The translations under genes were made by a program, and so were the position numbers. DNA of 64,000 bases from contig NZ_WTVQ01000003.1 of assembly GCF_012910955.1 (NCBI RefSeq), positions 142,063 through 206,062 of the forward strand, in the 5' to 3' direction. The stretch comes from Aromatoleum diolicum. Lineage in GTDB: Bacteria > Pseudomonadota > Gammaproteobacteria > Burkholderiales > Rhodocyclaceae. A model generated the notes under the pieces. It was given only the letters and a program-made list of their open reading frames with translations. It was not told the DNA's origin and did not search any database. The stretch's first letter is position 1. Each line of letters begins with the position of its first letter. Shown one piece after another: positions 33,554 to 43,115 of the stretch.

Positions 33554-35640
33554 TGTCCGTCGCTTCCCTGCTCGTCGAACTATTGACCGAAGAACTCCCG
33601 CCGAAGGCCCTGCCGCGCCTCGGTGAAACCTTTGCCACGCGCATCTTCGAAGGACTCAAGGCGCGCGACCTGCTCGCAGAGGACAAGGGCTTCCGCTGGT
33701 ACGCCGCGCCGCGCCGCCTTGCGATAACTGTCCCGGCTGTCCGCGCGGACGCGCCGGCACGCGAAGTCACCGAAAAGATCATGCCGGTGCAGGTCGCGCT
33801 CGACGCAGAAGGGCGCCCGACCGCGGCGTTGCTGAAGAAACTTGAAGCCAAGGGCATCGCCCCCGAAGCCGTAGCAAGCTTCGAACGGCGCATGGACGGC
33901 AAGGCCGAAGCCTTGTTCTACACCCGTAACGAAGCCGGTGCCGCGCTCGACGAGGTGCTCGCGTCCATCGTGCAGGATGCCGTCAAGGCGCTGCCGATTC
34001 CCAAGCTGATGCGCTGGGGCGCGGGCGAGGCGCAATTCGTGCGCCCGGTGCATAAGCTCGCGATGCTCCACGGCCCACGCGTCGTGCCGGGGCGCGTGCT
34101 CGACCTCGAGGCTGGCCGCCTGACGATGGGGCATCGCTTCATGAGCCGTGGCGCGATCGAACTCGCGACCGCCGAAGCCTACGAGCCGACCTTGCTCGCC
34201 GAAGGCAAGGTGATCCCCGACTTCGCCGAGCGTCGCGCCGACATCGAGCGCCAGCTCGTCGCGACTGCCGCCGCGCAGAACGCGAGCCTTGGCGAATACG
34301 CCGACCTGCTCGACGAAGTCTGCGCACTGGTCGAGCATCCGACCGTCTACGTCGGCGAATTCGAGGCCGAATTCCTCGCCGTGCCGCAGGAGTGCCTGAT
34401 CCTGACGATGCGCGCGAACCAGAAGTATTTCCCCTTGTTCGACGCCGCCGGCAAGCTGCTGAACCGCTTCCTGATCGTCTCGAACATGAACCTGGCCGAC
34501 CCGTCGAACATCGTCACCGGCAACCAGCGTGTCGTGCGCCCGCGCCTGTCGGACGCGCGTTTCTTCTTCGAACAGGACCGCAAGCATACGCTGGAGAGCC
34601 GTTTGCCGCGTCTCGCGCCGGTGGTCTACCACAACAAGCTCGGCAGCCAGCTCGAACGCGTCGAACGCCTCGAACGCCTGGCCGGCTGCATCGCCGGCCG
34701 CCTGCATGTTGATGCAGCCGCGGCCGCGCGCGCCGCGCGCCTCGCGAAGGCCGACCTCGTCAGCGACATGGTCGGCGAGTTCCCCGAACTGCAGGGCATC
34801 ATGGGGCGCTACTACGCGCTCAACGATGGCGAAGGCGCGGTGGTCGCCGACGCGATCCAGTCGCATTACCAGCCGCGCTTCGCCGGCGACGCCCTGCCGG
34901 TGGGCAACGCCGCCTGCGCCGTGGCGCTCGCCGACAAGCTCGATGCGATGGTGGGCTTCTTCGGCATCGGCCAGTTGCCGACCGGTGACAAGGATCCCTT
35001 CGGCCTGCGCCGCGCCGCGCTCGGTGTGCTGCGCATCCTGATGGAAGCGCCGCTGCCGCTCGATCTCGCCGAACTAATCGGCGACGCCGCGGCCGGCTTC
35101 AAGCCGGGCCTGTTGACCGCGAAGGGATTCGAGGCGCAACTGCTCGATTTCATGTTCGAACGCCTGCGCAACCTGCTGCGCGACGCCGGTCACGCCGTCG
35201 ACGTCGTCGATGCAGTGCTCGCGCTGCGCCCCACGCGCATGGACCTCGTCTCGCCCAAGCTCGACGCCGTGCGGGTGTTCCGTGCGTTGCCGGAAGCCGA
35301 GGCGCTCGCCGCGGCGAACAAGCGCATCGTCAACATCCTCAAGAAGGTCGAAGGCGAGCTGCCCGAGCCCGACATCGCACTGCTGCAGGAAGAGGCCGAA
35401 AAGGCGCTGTTCCACCGGGTTGTCGAGGTCGCGCCGCTGGTCCGCTCGCACGTCGCGAACGAGGATTACACCGATGCGCTGTGCGTGCTTGCCGGTCTGC
35501 GCGCGGCAGTCGACAGCTTCTTCGACGGCGTAATGGTGATGGCAGAAGAGCCGCTCACCCGTCAGAATCGTCTCGCGCTGCTGCGTCAGCTCGCCGGCCT
35601 GATGAATCAGGTCGCGGATCTGTCGCGGCTCTCTGCCTGA
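33553..35640 (+). CDS. glyS: Glycyl-tRNA synthetase beta subunit
   Basis: 695 residues. [23 protein letters not shown] is the conserved N-terminus, [27 protein letters not shown] the B3/4-like region, [16 protein letters not shown] the central region, and a DALR-like anticodon domain closes the C-terminus. GGAGG precedes the ATG at 33553, which overlaps the glyQ stop. Complete. Confidence 0.96.
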   Translation: MSVASLLVELLTEELPPKALPRLGETFATRIFEGLKARDLLAEDKGFRWYAAPRRLAITVPAVRADAPAREVTEKIMPVQVALDAEGRPTAALLKKLEAKGIAPEAVASFERRMDGKAEALFYTRNEAGAALDEVLASIVQDAVKALPIPKLMRWGAGEAQFVRPVHKLAMLHGPRVVPGRVLDLEAGRLTMGHRFMSRGAIELATAEAYEPTLLAEGKVIPDFAERRADIERQLVATAAAQNASLGEYADLLDEVCALVEHPTVYVGEFEAEFLAVPQECLILTMRANQKYFPLFDAAGKLLNRFLIVSNMNLADPSNIVTGNQRVVRPRLSDARFFFEQDRKHTLESRLPRLAPVVYHNKLGSQLERVERLERLAGCIAGRLHVDAAAAARAARLAKADLVSDMVGEFPELQGIMGRYYALNDGEGAVVADAIQSHYQPRFAGDALPVGNAACAVALADKLDAMVGFFGIGQLPTGDKDPFGLRRAALGVLRILMEAPLPLDLAELIGDAAAGFKPGLLTAKGFEAQLLDFMFERLRNLLRDAGHAVDVVDAVLALRPTRMDLVSPKLDAVRVFRALPEAEALAAANKRIVNILKKVEGELPEPDIALLQEEAEKALFHRVVEVAPLVRSHVANEDYTDALCVLAGLRAAVDSFFDGVMVMAEEPLTRQNRLALLRQLAGLMNQVADLSRLSA

Positions 35641-35666
35641 CCCGGACCCAGCACGGAGCGCACGCC

Positions 35667-36206
35667 ATGCCGATGAAGCTGATCATTCTCGACCGCGACG
35701 GGGTCATCAATTACGACTCCGAGCAGTTCATCAAGTCGCCCGACGAGTGGAAGCCGATTCCGGGTTCGCTCGAAGCGATCGCCCGCCTCAACCAGTGGGG
35801 CTGGCGCGTGGTGGTCGCATCGAACCAGTCCGGCGTTGGCCGCGGCCTGTTCGGCATGGATACGCTCAACGCGATCAACGAGAAGATGGTGAAGAGCCTC
35901 ACCCAGGTCGGCGGCCGGCTCGACGCGATCTTCTTCTGCCCGCACGCGGCCGACTCCACCTGTAATTGCCGCAAGCCCAAGCCCGGAATGTTCCTGCAGA
36001 TTGCCGAACGCTTCAATGCGTCGCTGGAGCGCGTGCCGGTGGTCGGCGACAGCCTGCGCGACCTGCAGGCCGGCGTCGCGGTCGGCTGCAAGCCTTACCT
36101 CGTGCTCACCGGCAAGGGGCAGAAAACCCGCGATGATCCGGCATTGCCCGAAGGCACGCTCATTTACCCCGATCTGGCGGCTGTCGTTGCCGATCTCACT
36201 GCCTGA
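35667..36206 (+). CDS. gmhB: D-glycero-beta-D-manno-heptose-1,7-bisphosphate 7-phosphatase
   Basis: 179 residues, HAD superfamily: LDRDGVIN (motif I, nucleophile Asp), SNQSGVGRGLF (motif II), the Zn-binding loop CPHAADSTCNCRKPKPGM and motif IV GDSLRDLQAG. It removes the 7-phosphate in ADP-heptose synthesis for LPS core. The glyS-gmhB-plsC order is common in betaproteobacteria. 26 bp after glyS. Confidence 0.93.
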   Translation: MPMKLIILDRDGVINYDSEQFIKSPDEWKPIPGSLEAIARLNQWGWRVVVASNQSGVGRGLFGMDTLNAINEKMVKSLTQVGGRLDAIFFCPHAADSTCNCRKPKPGMFLQIAERFNASLERVPVVGDSLRDLQAGVAVGCKPYLVLTGKGQKTRDDPALPEGTLIYPDLAAVVADLTA

Positions 36207-36214
36207 AGATAAAC

Positions 36215-36976
36215 GTGATCGTCCTGCGTTCCCTGCTGTTTGCCATCGTTCTCGCAATCGTCACCCCGCCGTATGCCATCTTCGGCGTTCTCACCTTCCC
36301 GTTCCCGCCGCGTGTGCGCCATCGCATCATCACCTCGTGGGCGCCGCTGGTGATGTGGTTTGTGTGGCATCTGCTGGGTATCCGCTACAAGGTGATCGGT
36401 AGCGAGAACATTCCCAGGGTGCCGTCGGTGATCTTTTCCAAGCATCAGTCGGCCTGGGAAACGATGGCTCTGCAGGTCATCTTCCCGCCGCTGTGTTTCG
36501 TGCTCAAGCGCGAATTGCTCAGAGTGCCGTTCTTCGGCTGGGGGCTCGCGCAAATTCCAGGTATTGCCATCGACCGCGCCGCAGGCAAGGATGCCTTGGC
36601 ACAGGTTGTCGATCAGGGGTGTGCGCGCCTGCGCGAAGGCTTCTGGGTGGTGGTGTTTCCCGAAGGAACCCGCACGGCGCCGGGTACCGCGCGTCGCTAC
36701 AAGCCCGGCGGTGCAGCGCTGGCGCGCAAGGCAAAGGTGCCGGTCGTGCCGGTGGCGCATAACGCCGGGGAATTCTGGCGGCGCAATGCCTTTCTGAAGT
36801 ACCCCGGCGAGATCACCGTCAGCATCGGACCCGTGATTGATCCGGCGGGGATGAAAACGAGCGAAGTGAATTCCCTCGCCGAAGACTGGATCGAGGCTGA
36901 AATGCGTCGCCTGTTTCCACATCATTACGCAGGAAAGGCTGGCACGGACGCGGTGGCGGACGATAAGGACGACTGA
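36215..36976 (+). CDS. plsC: 1-acyl-sn-glycerol-3-phosphate acyltransferase
   Basis: 253 residues from a GTG start 8 bp after gmhB. N-terminal membrane helices, then the acceptor motif SKHQSAWET (H-x4-E rather than the textbook H-x4-D), GWGLAQIPGIAIDR, and the VVFPEGTRTAPG phosphate-binding motif. It makes phosphatidic acid from lysophosphatidate at the inner membrane. The H-x4-E form is seen in related betaproteobacterial enzymes, to my knowledge, so it is probably active. Confidence 0.92.
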   Translation: MIVLRSLLFAIVLAIVTPPYAIFGVLTFPFPPRVRHRIITSWAPLVMWFVWHLLGIRYKVIGSENIPRVPSVIFSKHQSAWETMALQVIFPPLCFVLKRELLRVPFFGWGLAQIPGIAIDRAAGKDALAQVVDQGCARLREGFWVVVFPEGTRTAPGTARRYKPGGAALARKAKVPVVPVAHNAGEFWRRNAFLKYPGEITVSIGPVIDPAGMKTSEVNSLAEDWIEAEMRRLFPHHYAGKAGTDAVADDKDD

Positions 36977-37074
36977 TCGAATCGCCTCCGACGCGCAGTT
37001 CGGACCACCCGCTCAAATGCCCGCCTTGTGCGATCGAAGGCCGCGCTGGAACCGCGAAATCGGAGAGGACGGAA

Positions 37075-38772
37075 ATGTTGAATCGCAGGGTTAACAAGTT
37101 GTCCCGACGATCGGAGAGGGCCGACGAGGTCCGCGTTGGCGGGTTCCGCCTGATGCGCTACTTCACGCTGACGAGCCTCGTCGCGTTCGCAGTCGTCGCG
37201 CTTACCCTGTTTTTCCTGCAACGCTCGGAGGAATCGTTCTTCGCCCAAGTCCAGGGCGAGCAGAATGCATTTTTCGCTCGCGTGCAGGCGGAGCTCGCGC
37301 AAAGGCAGGAGCAGACTGCGCGCAGCAATTTGCTGACAGTGCACGAGGCTGCGCACGTCAACCTCACGCGTCTGCTGGCGAATGTGCTGTGGGACTCCGA
37401 CTTCGCACCCTTCGTTGCACGGGTGCAGGCGATGCCGATTGACGCCTGTCGCGGGCTTCCCCCGCCCAGCGAGCCCGCCGGCGGGACGCGCAGCGACCCC
37501 CGCCGCGCGTGTTTTGCCGAGCTCGGGCGCGAGATCGCTGCATTACCCGGATTTGCCGAACTCGATGCCAAGGCCTATGCGACGATGCGCGCGAGCAGCG
37601 TATTCAAGATCAAGGTCTTCGATCTGCGCGGGATTACCGTCTATTCGTCGGAACACAATCAGATCGGCGAAGACAAGGCTGACAACCTCGGCTGGAAGGT
37701 TGCCGTCGGCGGACAGCCCGCAAGTGAATTGACACACCGCGACCGTTTCAGTGCGTTCGAGGGCGAGGTCGAGAACCGTGATCTGATTTCGAGCTACATC
37801 CCGGTGCGGGCGCCCGGCAGCGACAAGGTGATCGGTGTTTTCGAGATCTATTCCGACGTCACCGCATTTCTCGGTCAGATCAAGGACGTGTCGGGCGAAG
37901 TCGCCAGTGTGGCCGCCTCCAATCAGGACATCGTCGAACGCACCGCCGCGGACAACCAGGAGAAAGTCAGCGTCGCTTCTGACCGGTTTCTCCTGATCGT
38001 TGGCGGTCTGCTCGTGTTGCTCTACTTGGCTTTGCTGCTGCTGGTGCGCAATGGACAGCGCATCATCGATGCGCAGGCGCGTGCGCAGGAGCGGGCGACT
38101 CGGCGCGAGGAGCGCTGGCACCGCGAAAAAATGGCCGCGCTTGCAACGATGGCGGCGAACGTGTCGCACGAAGTCGGCAACCCGCTGGCGACGATCTCGA
38201 TGCTGGCGCAGCAGATCTTGCAGCAGAAGACAAAAAACGATTGCGACGTCTGTCAGCCGAAGCTGATTCTTGAGCAGACCCAGCGTATCGCAAGCATGAC
38301 GCGCCAAATCACCGAGTTCGCTTCGGCGAGGCGTGAGAGCAGCGAACGGGTCGATCTCAACCAGATGGTGAAGGCCGTCCTGGATTTCCTCAGTTTCGAT
38401 CGTGGCTTCAGCTCGATGCAGGTCGATTTTCGCCCCGACGGCGACTTGCCCGCGCTCACGGTCATTCCCGACCACCTGAACGAAGTGCTGATGAACTTAT
38501 TGCAGGGCTGTGCAGAATGCCCTGGGGGCCCGAATGGGCGCCGGGGGCGACTCGTCGTTGAGACATTGGGCCGCGGTGACGCTGTGGTGATCCGCATCAG
38601 TTGCGAATGTGCCGAACCGGACGGTCCATGCGCGGCTCACACTCCTTTCAAGGATACGCGCTTCGATGTCGTGAGCCGACGCGTCGCAGGCATGGGCGGG
38701 CAGCTCGTGCCAACGGCGACGGCCGTCGAAGTTACGCTACCCACGACGCCGTCCGCCGTTGCGCCAGACTGA
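37075..38772 (+). CDS. Membrane sensor histidine kinase with degenerate ATPase domain
   Basis: 565 residues: TM1 about 29-49, a 250-residue periplasmic sensor region, TM2 about 305-325, and a dimerisation helix with ANVSHEVGNPL (His365). The ATP-binding part is eroded. The second Asn of the N box is Gly478 (LMNLLQGCAEC), and no DxGxG or GxGLG boxes are found. Cysteines are unusually frequent (390, 393, 479, 482, 510, 512, 519). No response regulator gene adjoins it. It may act as a phosphatase or scaffold, or sense redox/metal through the Cys pairs; this is inference. Confidence 0.82.
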   Translation: MLNRRVNKLSRRSERADEVRVGGFRLMRYFTLTSLVAFAVVALTLFFLQRSEESFFAQVQGEQNAFFARVQAELAQRQEQTARSNLLTVHEAAHVNLTRLLANVLWDSDFAPFVARVQAMPIDACRGLPPPSEPAGGTRSDPRRACFAELGREIAALPGFAELDAKAYATMRASSVFKIKVFDLRGITVYSSEHNQIGEDKADNLGWKVAVGGQPASELTHRDRFSAFEGEVENRDLISSYIPVRAPGSDKVIGVFEIYSDVTAFLGQIKDVSGEVASVAASNQDIVERTAADNQEKVSVASDRFLLIVGGLLVLLYLALLLLVRNGQRIIDAQARAQERATRREERWHREKMAALATMAANVSHEVGNPLATISMLAQQILQQKTKNDCDVCQPKLILEQTQRIASMTRQITEFASARRESSERVDLNQMVKAVLDFLSFDRGFSSMQVDFRPDGDLPALTVIPDHLNEVLMNLLQGCAECPGGPNGRRGRLVVETLGRGDAVVIRISCECAEPDGPCAAHTPFKDTRFDVVSRRVAGMGGQLVPTATAVEVTLPTTPSAVAPD

Positions 38773-38844
38773 TTTGCGCGCATGGCGGGTTTGTGCCAAG
38801 TCGTGGGGCGCCGGATTGCCGTTGACGGAGTCGTGCAGCTTAAA

Positions 38845-38861
38845 ATTACTGCTTTAGTAAT
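38845..38861. promoter_or_regulatory. Inverted repeat upstream of pilU
   Basis: ATTACT-GCTTT-AGTAAT, a 6-bp inverted repeat in an AT-rich patch 67 bp before the pilU start. It is a possible operator or part of the promoter. No clear -35/-10 pair was found with standard spacing. Confidence 0.35.
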
Positions 38862-38927
38862 ACGCGACGCGGCGAACGCCGAAACTCAACTCCGGGTGTT
38901 CGCCGATCATTGATCATAGGAATCCAA

Positions 38928-40139
38928 ATGTCGTCCGCCCTGGGCACCGAAGAAGCACGTAACTACATGCACCGGCTGCTGAAAGCCATGCACCAGATGG
39001 GCGGGTCCGACCTGTTCATTTCGGCCGATTTCCCGCCCAGCATGAAGTCGCACGGCGGAATGAAGCCGCTGAGCCAGCAGCGGCTCACGCCCGAGATCAC
39101 CCGCTCCCTCGCGCTGAGCCTGATGAACGAGCGCCAGCAAAGTGAATTTGCCGCCGAACTGGAATGCAATTTCGCGATCTCGCTTCCCGACGTGTGCCGC
39201 TTCCGCGTCAATGTCTTTGTCCAGCAGCAATGCGTCGGCATGGTCATCCGGACCATCGCTTCCGAGATCCCCAGTCTCGAAAAGCTCGGACTGCCGGAAG
39301 TGCTCAAGGAAATCGTCATGACCAAGCGCGGCCTGGTGCTGGTCGTGGGCGGTACTGGTTCGGGCAAGTCGACCACCCTGGCGGCGATGATCGATCACCG
39401 CAACAGCAATTCGGCCGGCCATATCATCACGGTCGAGGATCCCGTCGAATATGTTCACAAGAACAAGAACTGCCTGATCACTCATCGCGAAGTGGGAGTC
39501 GATACCCATTCCTGGGAACATGCCCTGAAGAACACGCTGCGTCAGGCGCCGGACGTGATCCTGATCGGCGAGATCCGAGACCGCGAAACCATGGAGCACG
39601 CCATCGCGTTTGCCGAAACCGGTCACCTGTGTCTCGGCACGCTGCACGCGAACAACGCCAACCAGACCATCGACCGGATCGTGAACTTCTTCCCCGAGGA
39701 ACGGCGCAATCAGCTTTTGATGGACCTGTCGTCCAATCTGCGGGCGATCGTGTCGCAACGGCTGATCCGCACCGAAGACGGCAACGGCCGCAAGGCGGCG
39801 ATCGAGATCCTGCTCAACACGCCGACCATCGCGGAGATGATCTTCAAGGGGCAGTTCCAGTCGATCAAGGAGATTATGGCCAAGTCGCGTGAGCTGGGCA
39901 TGTGTACCTTCGATCAGGCCTTGTTTGCCCTCTACGATGCGCACTACATCAGCTACGAGGAAGCGATCCGCAATGCCGACTCGGCCAATGAGCTGCGCTT
40001 GCAGATCAAGCTCAAGGCCGAGCGTGGCCAGCCCAATCTGGCCGCCGCCGGGGAGTTCAGCCTTTCGATCGCAGAGGATGAGCCGGAAGAAGAGGAAGGG
40101 GCCGACAAGCCGGGGACGCAACTCAAAGCAGAGGCCTGA
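38928..40139 (+). CDS. pilU: Twitching motility ATPase PilU (PilT paralogue)
   Basis: 403 residues with Walker A VVGGTGSGKSTTLAAMI, the Asp box (ITVEDPVEYVH), Walker B LRQAPDVILIGEIRD and the His box ETGHLCLGTLHANNANQTIDR of type IV pilus retraction ATPases. The acidic C-terminal tail (EDEPEEEEG) and LTPEITRSLALSLMNERQ favour PilU over PilT. ATG 38928 has AGGAATCC upstream; an in-frame start 18 nt earlier is less likely. pilT is not in the window. Convergent with the phasin gene. Confidence 0.9.
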   Translation: MSSALGTEEARNYMHRLLKAMHQMGGSDLFISADFPPSMKSHGGMKPLSQQRLTPEITRSLALSLMNERQQSEFAAELECNFAISLPDVCRFRVNVFVQQQCVGMVIRTIASEIPSLEKLGLPEVLKEIVMTKRGLVLVVGGTGSGKSTTLAAMIDHRNSNSAGHIITVEDPVEYVHKNKNCLITHREVGVDTHSWEHALKNTLRQAPDVILIGEIRDRETMEHAIAFAETGHLCLGTLHANNANQTIDRIVNFFPEERRNQLLMDLSSNLRAIVSQRLIRTEDGNGRKAAIEILLNTPTIAEMIFKGQFQSIKEIMAKSRELGMCTFDQALFALYDAHYISYEEAIRNADSANELRLQIKLKAERGQPNLAAAGEFSLSIAEDEPEEEEGADKPGTQLKAEA

Positions 40140-40199
40140 CGCGCCCCTGCGGGCGGTGCGCAGGCGGTCAGCGGAAAAAACCTGGCGCGAAATAAAAAA

Positions 40200-40232
40200 A
40201 CGCCCTGCAGTTCACACTGCGGGGCGTTTTTC
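40200..40232. terminator. Bidirectional terminator between pilU and phasin
   Basis: ACGCCCTGCAG (40200-40210) pairs over 11 bp with CTGCGGGGCGT (40217-40227), one wobble, with a 6-nt loop. A-rich DNA precedes and TTTTTCTT follows, so it works for both convergent genes. Confidence 0.85.
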
Positions 40233-40276
40233 TTGCTGGCAGCGCACGGCCCTTGCGGGCCGGCGAGTCAGATCAA

Positions 40277-40834
40277 TCAGGCAGCCTTCTTGCCGCCCTT
40301 GGTGGAGGCGCTGACGGCCTTCACGGTGGCGTTGGTCGCGGCGGCCACATTGGCTTCGGCGATTTCGGCAACTTGCTTGGCAGCCTTGCTGACGCTGTCG
40401 TAGGCGCTGTTGGCAGCGGCGATGGCGGACTTGACGGCAGCCACGGCCACGTCGGAGCCAGCCGGAGCGGACTTGGCAGCCTTGTCCAGCGCGGTGGCCA
40501 GGGTCTTGTTCAGTTCAGCGATCTGCGCTTCCAGAAGCTTGGAAACTTCTTCCTGGCTCTGCGAGGCGATTTCGTAGACGCTGCGGTTGTACGCAACGGC
40601 CTTCTCGACCAGCGGCTGGGCCAGGGAGGTTTGCAGGCTCACCAGCTCCTGAACGTCCTTCGCGCCGAGCAGGGCCTTGGAGCTGGCCATGCTGTCTTCG
40701 AGGATCGAGCGGGCGGTGTTCAGGTTCAGGGCGGCCAGACGCTCGGCGCTGGCGAAGGCGTTGTTCGCCAGGGTCAGCAGGGTTTCAACGTTGGTCTTGC
40801 TGGCGGCGGCGAACTGCTCGGGGGTAGCAAACAT
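40277..40834 (-). CDS. phaP: Phasin family protein (PHA granule-associated)
   Basis: 185 residues, alpha-helical and Ala-rich. FATPEQFAAASKTNVETLLTLANNAFASAERLAALNLNTARSILEDS is the typical phasin N-terminus, and the tail ends in KGGKKAA. It coats polyhydroxyalkanoate granules. It is preceded by GGAG and a long leader. The promoter at 40921-40948 matches the sigma-70 consensus at every -35 and -10 base, with palindromes on both sides, suggesting strong but regulated expression. Confidence 0.93.
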   Translation of the reverse strand: MFATPEQFAAASKTNVETLLTLANNAFASAERLAALNLNTARSILEDSMASSKALLGAKDVQELVSLQTSLAQPLVEKAVAYNRSVYEIASQSQEEVSKLLEAQIAELNKTLATALDKAAKSAPAGSDVAVAAVKSAIAAANSAYDSVSKAAKQVAEIAEANVAAATNATVKAVSASTKGGKKAA

Positions 40835-40881
40835 TTTTTCATCTCCAGATGAGGGTTACGGCAAGGGGCGATTTGCTTCGC

Positions 40882-40893
40882 AACTGCGCAGTT
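40882..40893. promoter_or_regulatory. Palindrome in the phasin leader
   Basis: The perfect 12-bp palindrome AACTGCGCAGTT lies about 20 bp downstream of the expected transcription start. It contains CTGC-GCAG half sites of the kind bound by PHA regulators (PhaR). A repressor here would block transcription. Confidence 0.5.
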
Positions 40894-40920
40894 CGCATGG
40901 TGCGTCGCAACATGTGTTCG

Positions 40921-40948
40921 ATTATAGGGGTGTTTGCCGACTTGTCAA
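40921..40948 (-). promoter_or_regulatory. Consensus sigma-70 promoter of the phasin gene
   Basis: Read leftward: TTGACA (40948-40943), a 16-bp spacer and TATAAT (40926-40921), with all 12 hexamer bases matching consensus. The predicted transcript starts near 40914, giving an 80-nt leader. Confidence 0.85.
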
Positions 40949-40955
40949 GGGGTCT

Positions 40956-40972
40956 ATTGTGCAGTGCACAAT
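40956..40972. promoter_or_regulatory. Palindrome just upstream of the phasin -35
   Basis: ATTGTGCA-G-TGCACAAT, a perfect 17-bp palindrome 7 bp upstream of the -35 box. It has TGCA-rich half sites. It is a candidate PhaR or other regulator site. Confidence 0.6.
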
Positions 40973-41143
40973 GCGTCTGGCGGAAAGTCGCAGAAAACCC
41001 CGTGAAGCCGTTAGTAATCTGTTTTTATTGTGTTTCAGCTTGAAACAAAATGCTTCCGGGAAGGGTGTGCGTATGTGCCGTTGGCATTGTTAAGGCTACG
41101 CAGCATGGCGCACGAAGATTACACGAAAATTACATTCGGGTGG

Positions 41144-41172
41144 CGCGCCGCCGCAGAATTTGCGGCGGCGCG
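41144..41172 (-). terminator. Strong GC hairpin after enoyl-CoA hydratase gene
   Basis: CGCGCCGCCGCA and TGCGGCGGCGCG pair perfectly over 12 bp with a 5-nt loop, 10 bp beyond the stop. No T-run follows directly, so termination is likely weak or Rho-assisted. Confidence 0.5.
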
Positions 41173-41181
41173 GCAGCAGCC

Positions 41182-41958
41182 TTACCGGTGTTTGAAGTCC
41201 GGCTTGCGCTTTTCGACGAAGGCGGCCATGCCTTCCTTCTGGTCTTCCAGTCCGAAGGCGGCGTGAAACACGCGGCGCTCGAACAGCAGGCCTTCATTGA
41301 GGCTGCCCTCAAATGCGCGATTGACGGATTCCTTGATCATCATCACGACTGGCAGCGAAAAGCTGGCGATCTCCGTCGCAATCGCGAGCGCGTCGTCGAG
41401 CAGTCGCTCGGTCGGCACCACACGTGCCACCAGGCCCGCGCGTTCAGCCTCGGCGGCGTCCATCATCCGCGCAGTAAGGCACATGTCCATCGCCTTGGCT
41501 TTGCCGATGGCTCGCGGCAGGCGCTGCGTTCCGCCGGAGCCGGGCAGGATGCCGAGCTTGATTTCCGGCTGGCCGAACTTCGCGTTCTCGGCAGCGATGA
41601 TCATGTCGCACATCATTGCCAGCTCGCAGCCGCCGCCGAGTGCGAAGCCGGCGACCGCAGCGATGACCGGCTTGCGGCAGGTCTTGACGCGTTCCCAGTT
41701 GCGCGTGATGTAATCGCCCTTGTACGCGTCCATATGCGAAAAGCTCGCCATCGCGCCAATGTCGGCGCCGGCGGCAAAGGCCTTTTCGCTGCCGGTGATG
41801 ACAATCGCACCGATTCCTTCGTCGGCCTCGAAGCTGTCGAGCGCCTCCCACATTTCGTCGATCAGCTGGTCGTTGAGGGCGTTGAGCGCTTTCGGGCGGT
41901 TGAGGGTGATCAGGCCGACCCGTCCGCGGGTTTCGGCGACGATGTTCGTGTAGTCCAT
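41182..41958 (-). CDS. Enoyl-CoA hydratase
   Basis: 258 residues, crotonase family. The oxyanion region is [10 protein letters not shown], and the catalytic glutamates lie in [11 protein letters not shown] and FGQPEIKLG, followed by [11 protein letters not shown]. It hydrates trans-2-enoyl-CoA to 3-hydroxyacyl-CoA. GGAGGAG precedes the ATG. It lies 29 bp downstream of lptA on the same strand, an unusual neighbour, and close to the phasin, so it may act in fatty-acid or PHA metabolism. A PaaF-like role is also possible. Confidence 0.92.
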   Translation of the reverse strand: MDYTNIVAETRGRVGLITLNRPKALNALNDQLIDEMWEALDSFEADEGIGAIVITGSEKAFAAGADIGAMASFSHMDAYKGDYITRNWERVKTCRKPVIAAVAGFALGGGCELAMMCDMIIAAENAKFGQPEIKLGILPGSGGTQRLPRAIGKAKAMDMCLTARMMDAAEAERAGLVARVVPTERLLDDALAIATEIASFSLPVVMMIKESVNRAFEGSLNEGLLFERRVFHAAFGLEDQKEGMAAFVEKRKPDFKHR

Positions 41959-41987
41959 GCAGTCTCCTCCGTTACAAAGTGAAGCAA

Positions 41988-42536
41988 TTACCGGGTGCTT
42001 TCATTGGTCGAATTCTTCGGCTGGATAACAGCGCGGACGCGGCCGTCACCCGTCGCCTTCGTCGGGCTGCTGCCGGGCTGATTGGTGACGAGATAGTTTT
42101 CGCTCAGCGCGTCGTATTCGATGTAATGCCCGCGCACTTCGTCGGCACCCGATTTCACGTGGGCCTGGTTGAACAGGCGTGCGCGCTCGGCGCGACTGTC
42201 GTATTCGATGCGTTCCGCCTCGCCTTCGACGAATTCACTGCTGGCTTCGCGCTTCTGGCGAAAGGTCGCGAGCCGCTTATCCGTGCCGGTGGCAACGCCC
42301 GACTGGAAACCGTCGGCCCCCTGGGTGACGACCAGTTTGGCGCCCTTGATGACGAGCGTGCCCTGGGTCAGGACGACATCGCCTTCGAATACATGAACCT
42401 TGTTGCGATCATCCACGGTAACGCGGTTGGCTTCGATATTGACCGGCTGGTTGCGGTCCGCTCGCTCGGCATGAGCCGGCAGCACCGGCAAGCCCAGGGT
42501 AAGTGCAAGAAGGGTGGTCAGGGAAAGGCGCTTCAT
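41988..42536 (-). CDS. lptA: LPS transport periplasmic protein LptA
   Basis: 182 residues with a signal peptide ([23 protein letters not shown]) and the OstA-like beta-jellyroll ([36 protein letters not shown]). It bridges LptC and LptD for LPS transfer. It overlaps lptC by ATGA. lptB and rpoN, which usually follow, are absent; an enoyl-CoA hydratase gene follows instead. Confidence 0.92.
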   Translation of the reverse strand: MKRLSLTTLLALTLGLPVLPAHAERADRNQPVNIEANRVTVDDRNKVHVFEGDVVLTQGTLVIKGAKLVVTQGADGFQSGVATGTDKRLATFRQKREASSEFVEGEAERIEYDSRAERARLFNQAHVKSGADEVRGHYIEYDALSENYLVTNQPGSSPTKATGDGRVRAVIQPKNSTNESTR

Positions 42537-43114
42537 GGTGATGTCCGGGTTGTGCGCGGAATGTTTACGCGCGCGTTGCCGATGAGTTCGAGGGTGCCGA
42601 AGATGTTGTCCGATTTGAGTCCGTTGGCGTGCGCGGTGGTCGCTCCCTGGGTGAGTACGACCGGATCTCCGGTTTCCGCGCGTTCATCGTCCGGCCAGAC
42701 CTTCAGCGACTGCGAGGCGAAGGTCATTTCCGGGCTGCCCGGCGCTGCGGCGCGCAGCACGCTCACGTCGCCGGCCAGGCGCACCTCCTCGCCTTCATTG
42801 AGGACTTCCCCGGTTCTGGCGCTGACCCGCAGTTCGCGCCCTTCCGCGTCGTAGCGCAGCCGCGGTTTGTCGAGCTCGGTGATGCTGGACAGCGGGTAAT
42901 GGGTGATCTTGTCGGCGAGCAGTTCGTAATGCTGGCGGCCGTTGCGATCGAAACTGATGAGACGCGTCTGCTCGGCAGTGAAGTCGGGTTCGCGGCGCAA
43001 CTGCGACGCAGACTGCGTGTCATCGCCGCGCGTGACGCGCTCCAGCCATACGGTGGCGCCTGCCAGTACGAGCAGGGCGATCACCGGGTAAAGTTGTTGA
43101 ATCGAGGGGCGCAT
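42533..43114 (-). CDS. lptC: LPS export protein LptC
   Basis: 193 residues: one N-terminal membrane helix (LYPVIALLVLAGATVWLERV) and a periplasmic LptC domain (EPDFTAEQTRLISFDRNGRQHYELLADKITHYPLSSITELDKPRL). It passes LPS from LptBFG to LptA. It begins 1 bp after a 17-codon frame that stands where kdsC would be, and is coupled to lptA. Confidence 0.92.
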   Translation of the reverse strand: MRPSIQQLYPVIALLVLAGATVWLERVTRGDDTQSASQLRREPDFTAEQTRLISFDRNGRQHYELLADKITHYPLSSITELDKPRLRYDAEGRELRVSARTGEVLNEGEEVRLAGDVSVLRAAAPGSPEMTFASQSLKVWPDDERAETGDPVVLTQGATTAHANGLKSDNIFGTLELIGNARVNIPRTTRTSP

Positions 43115-43115
43115 G

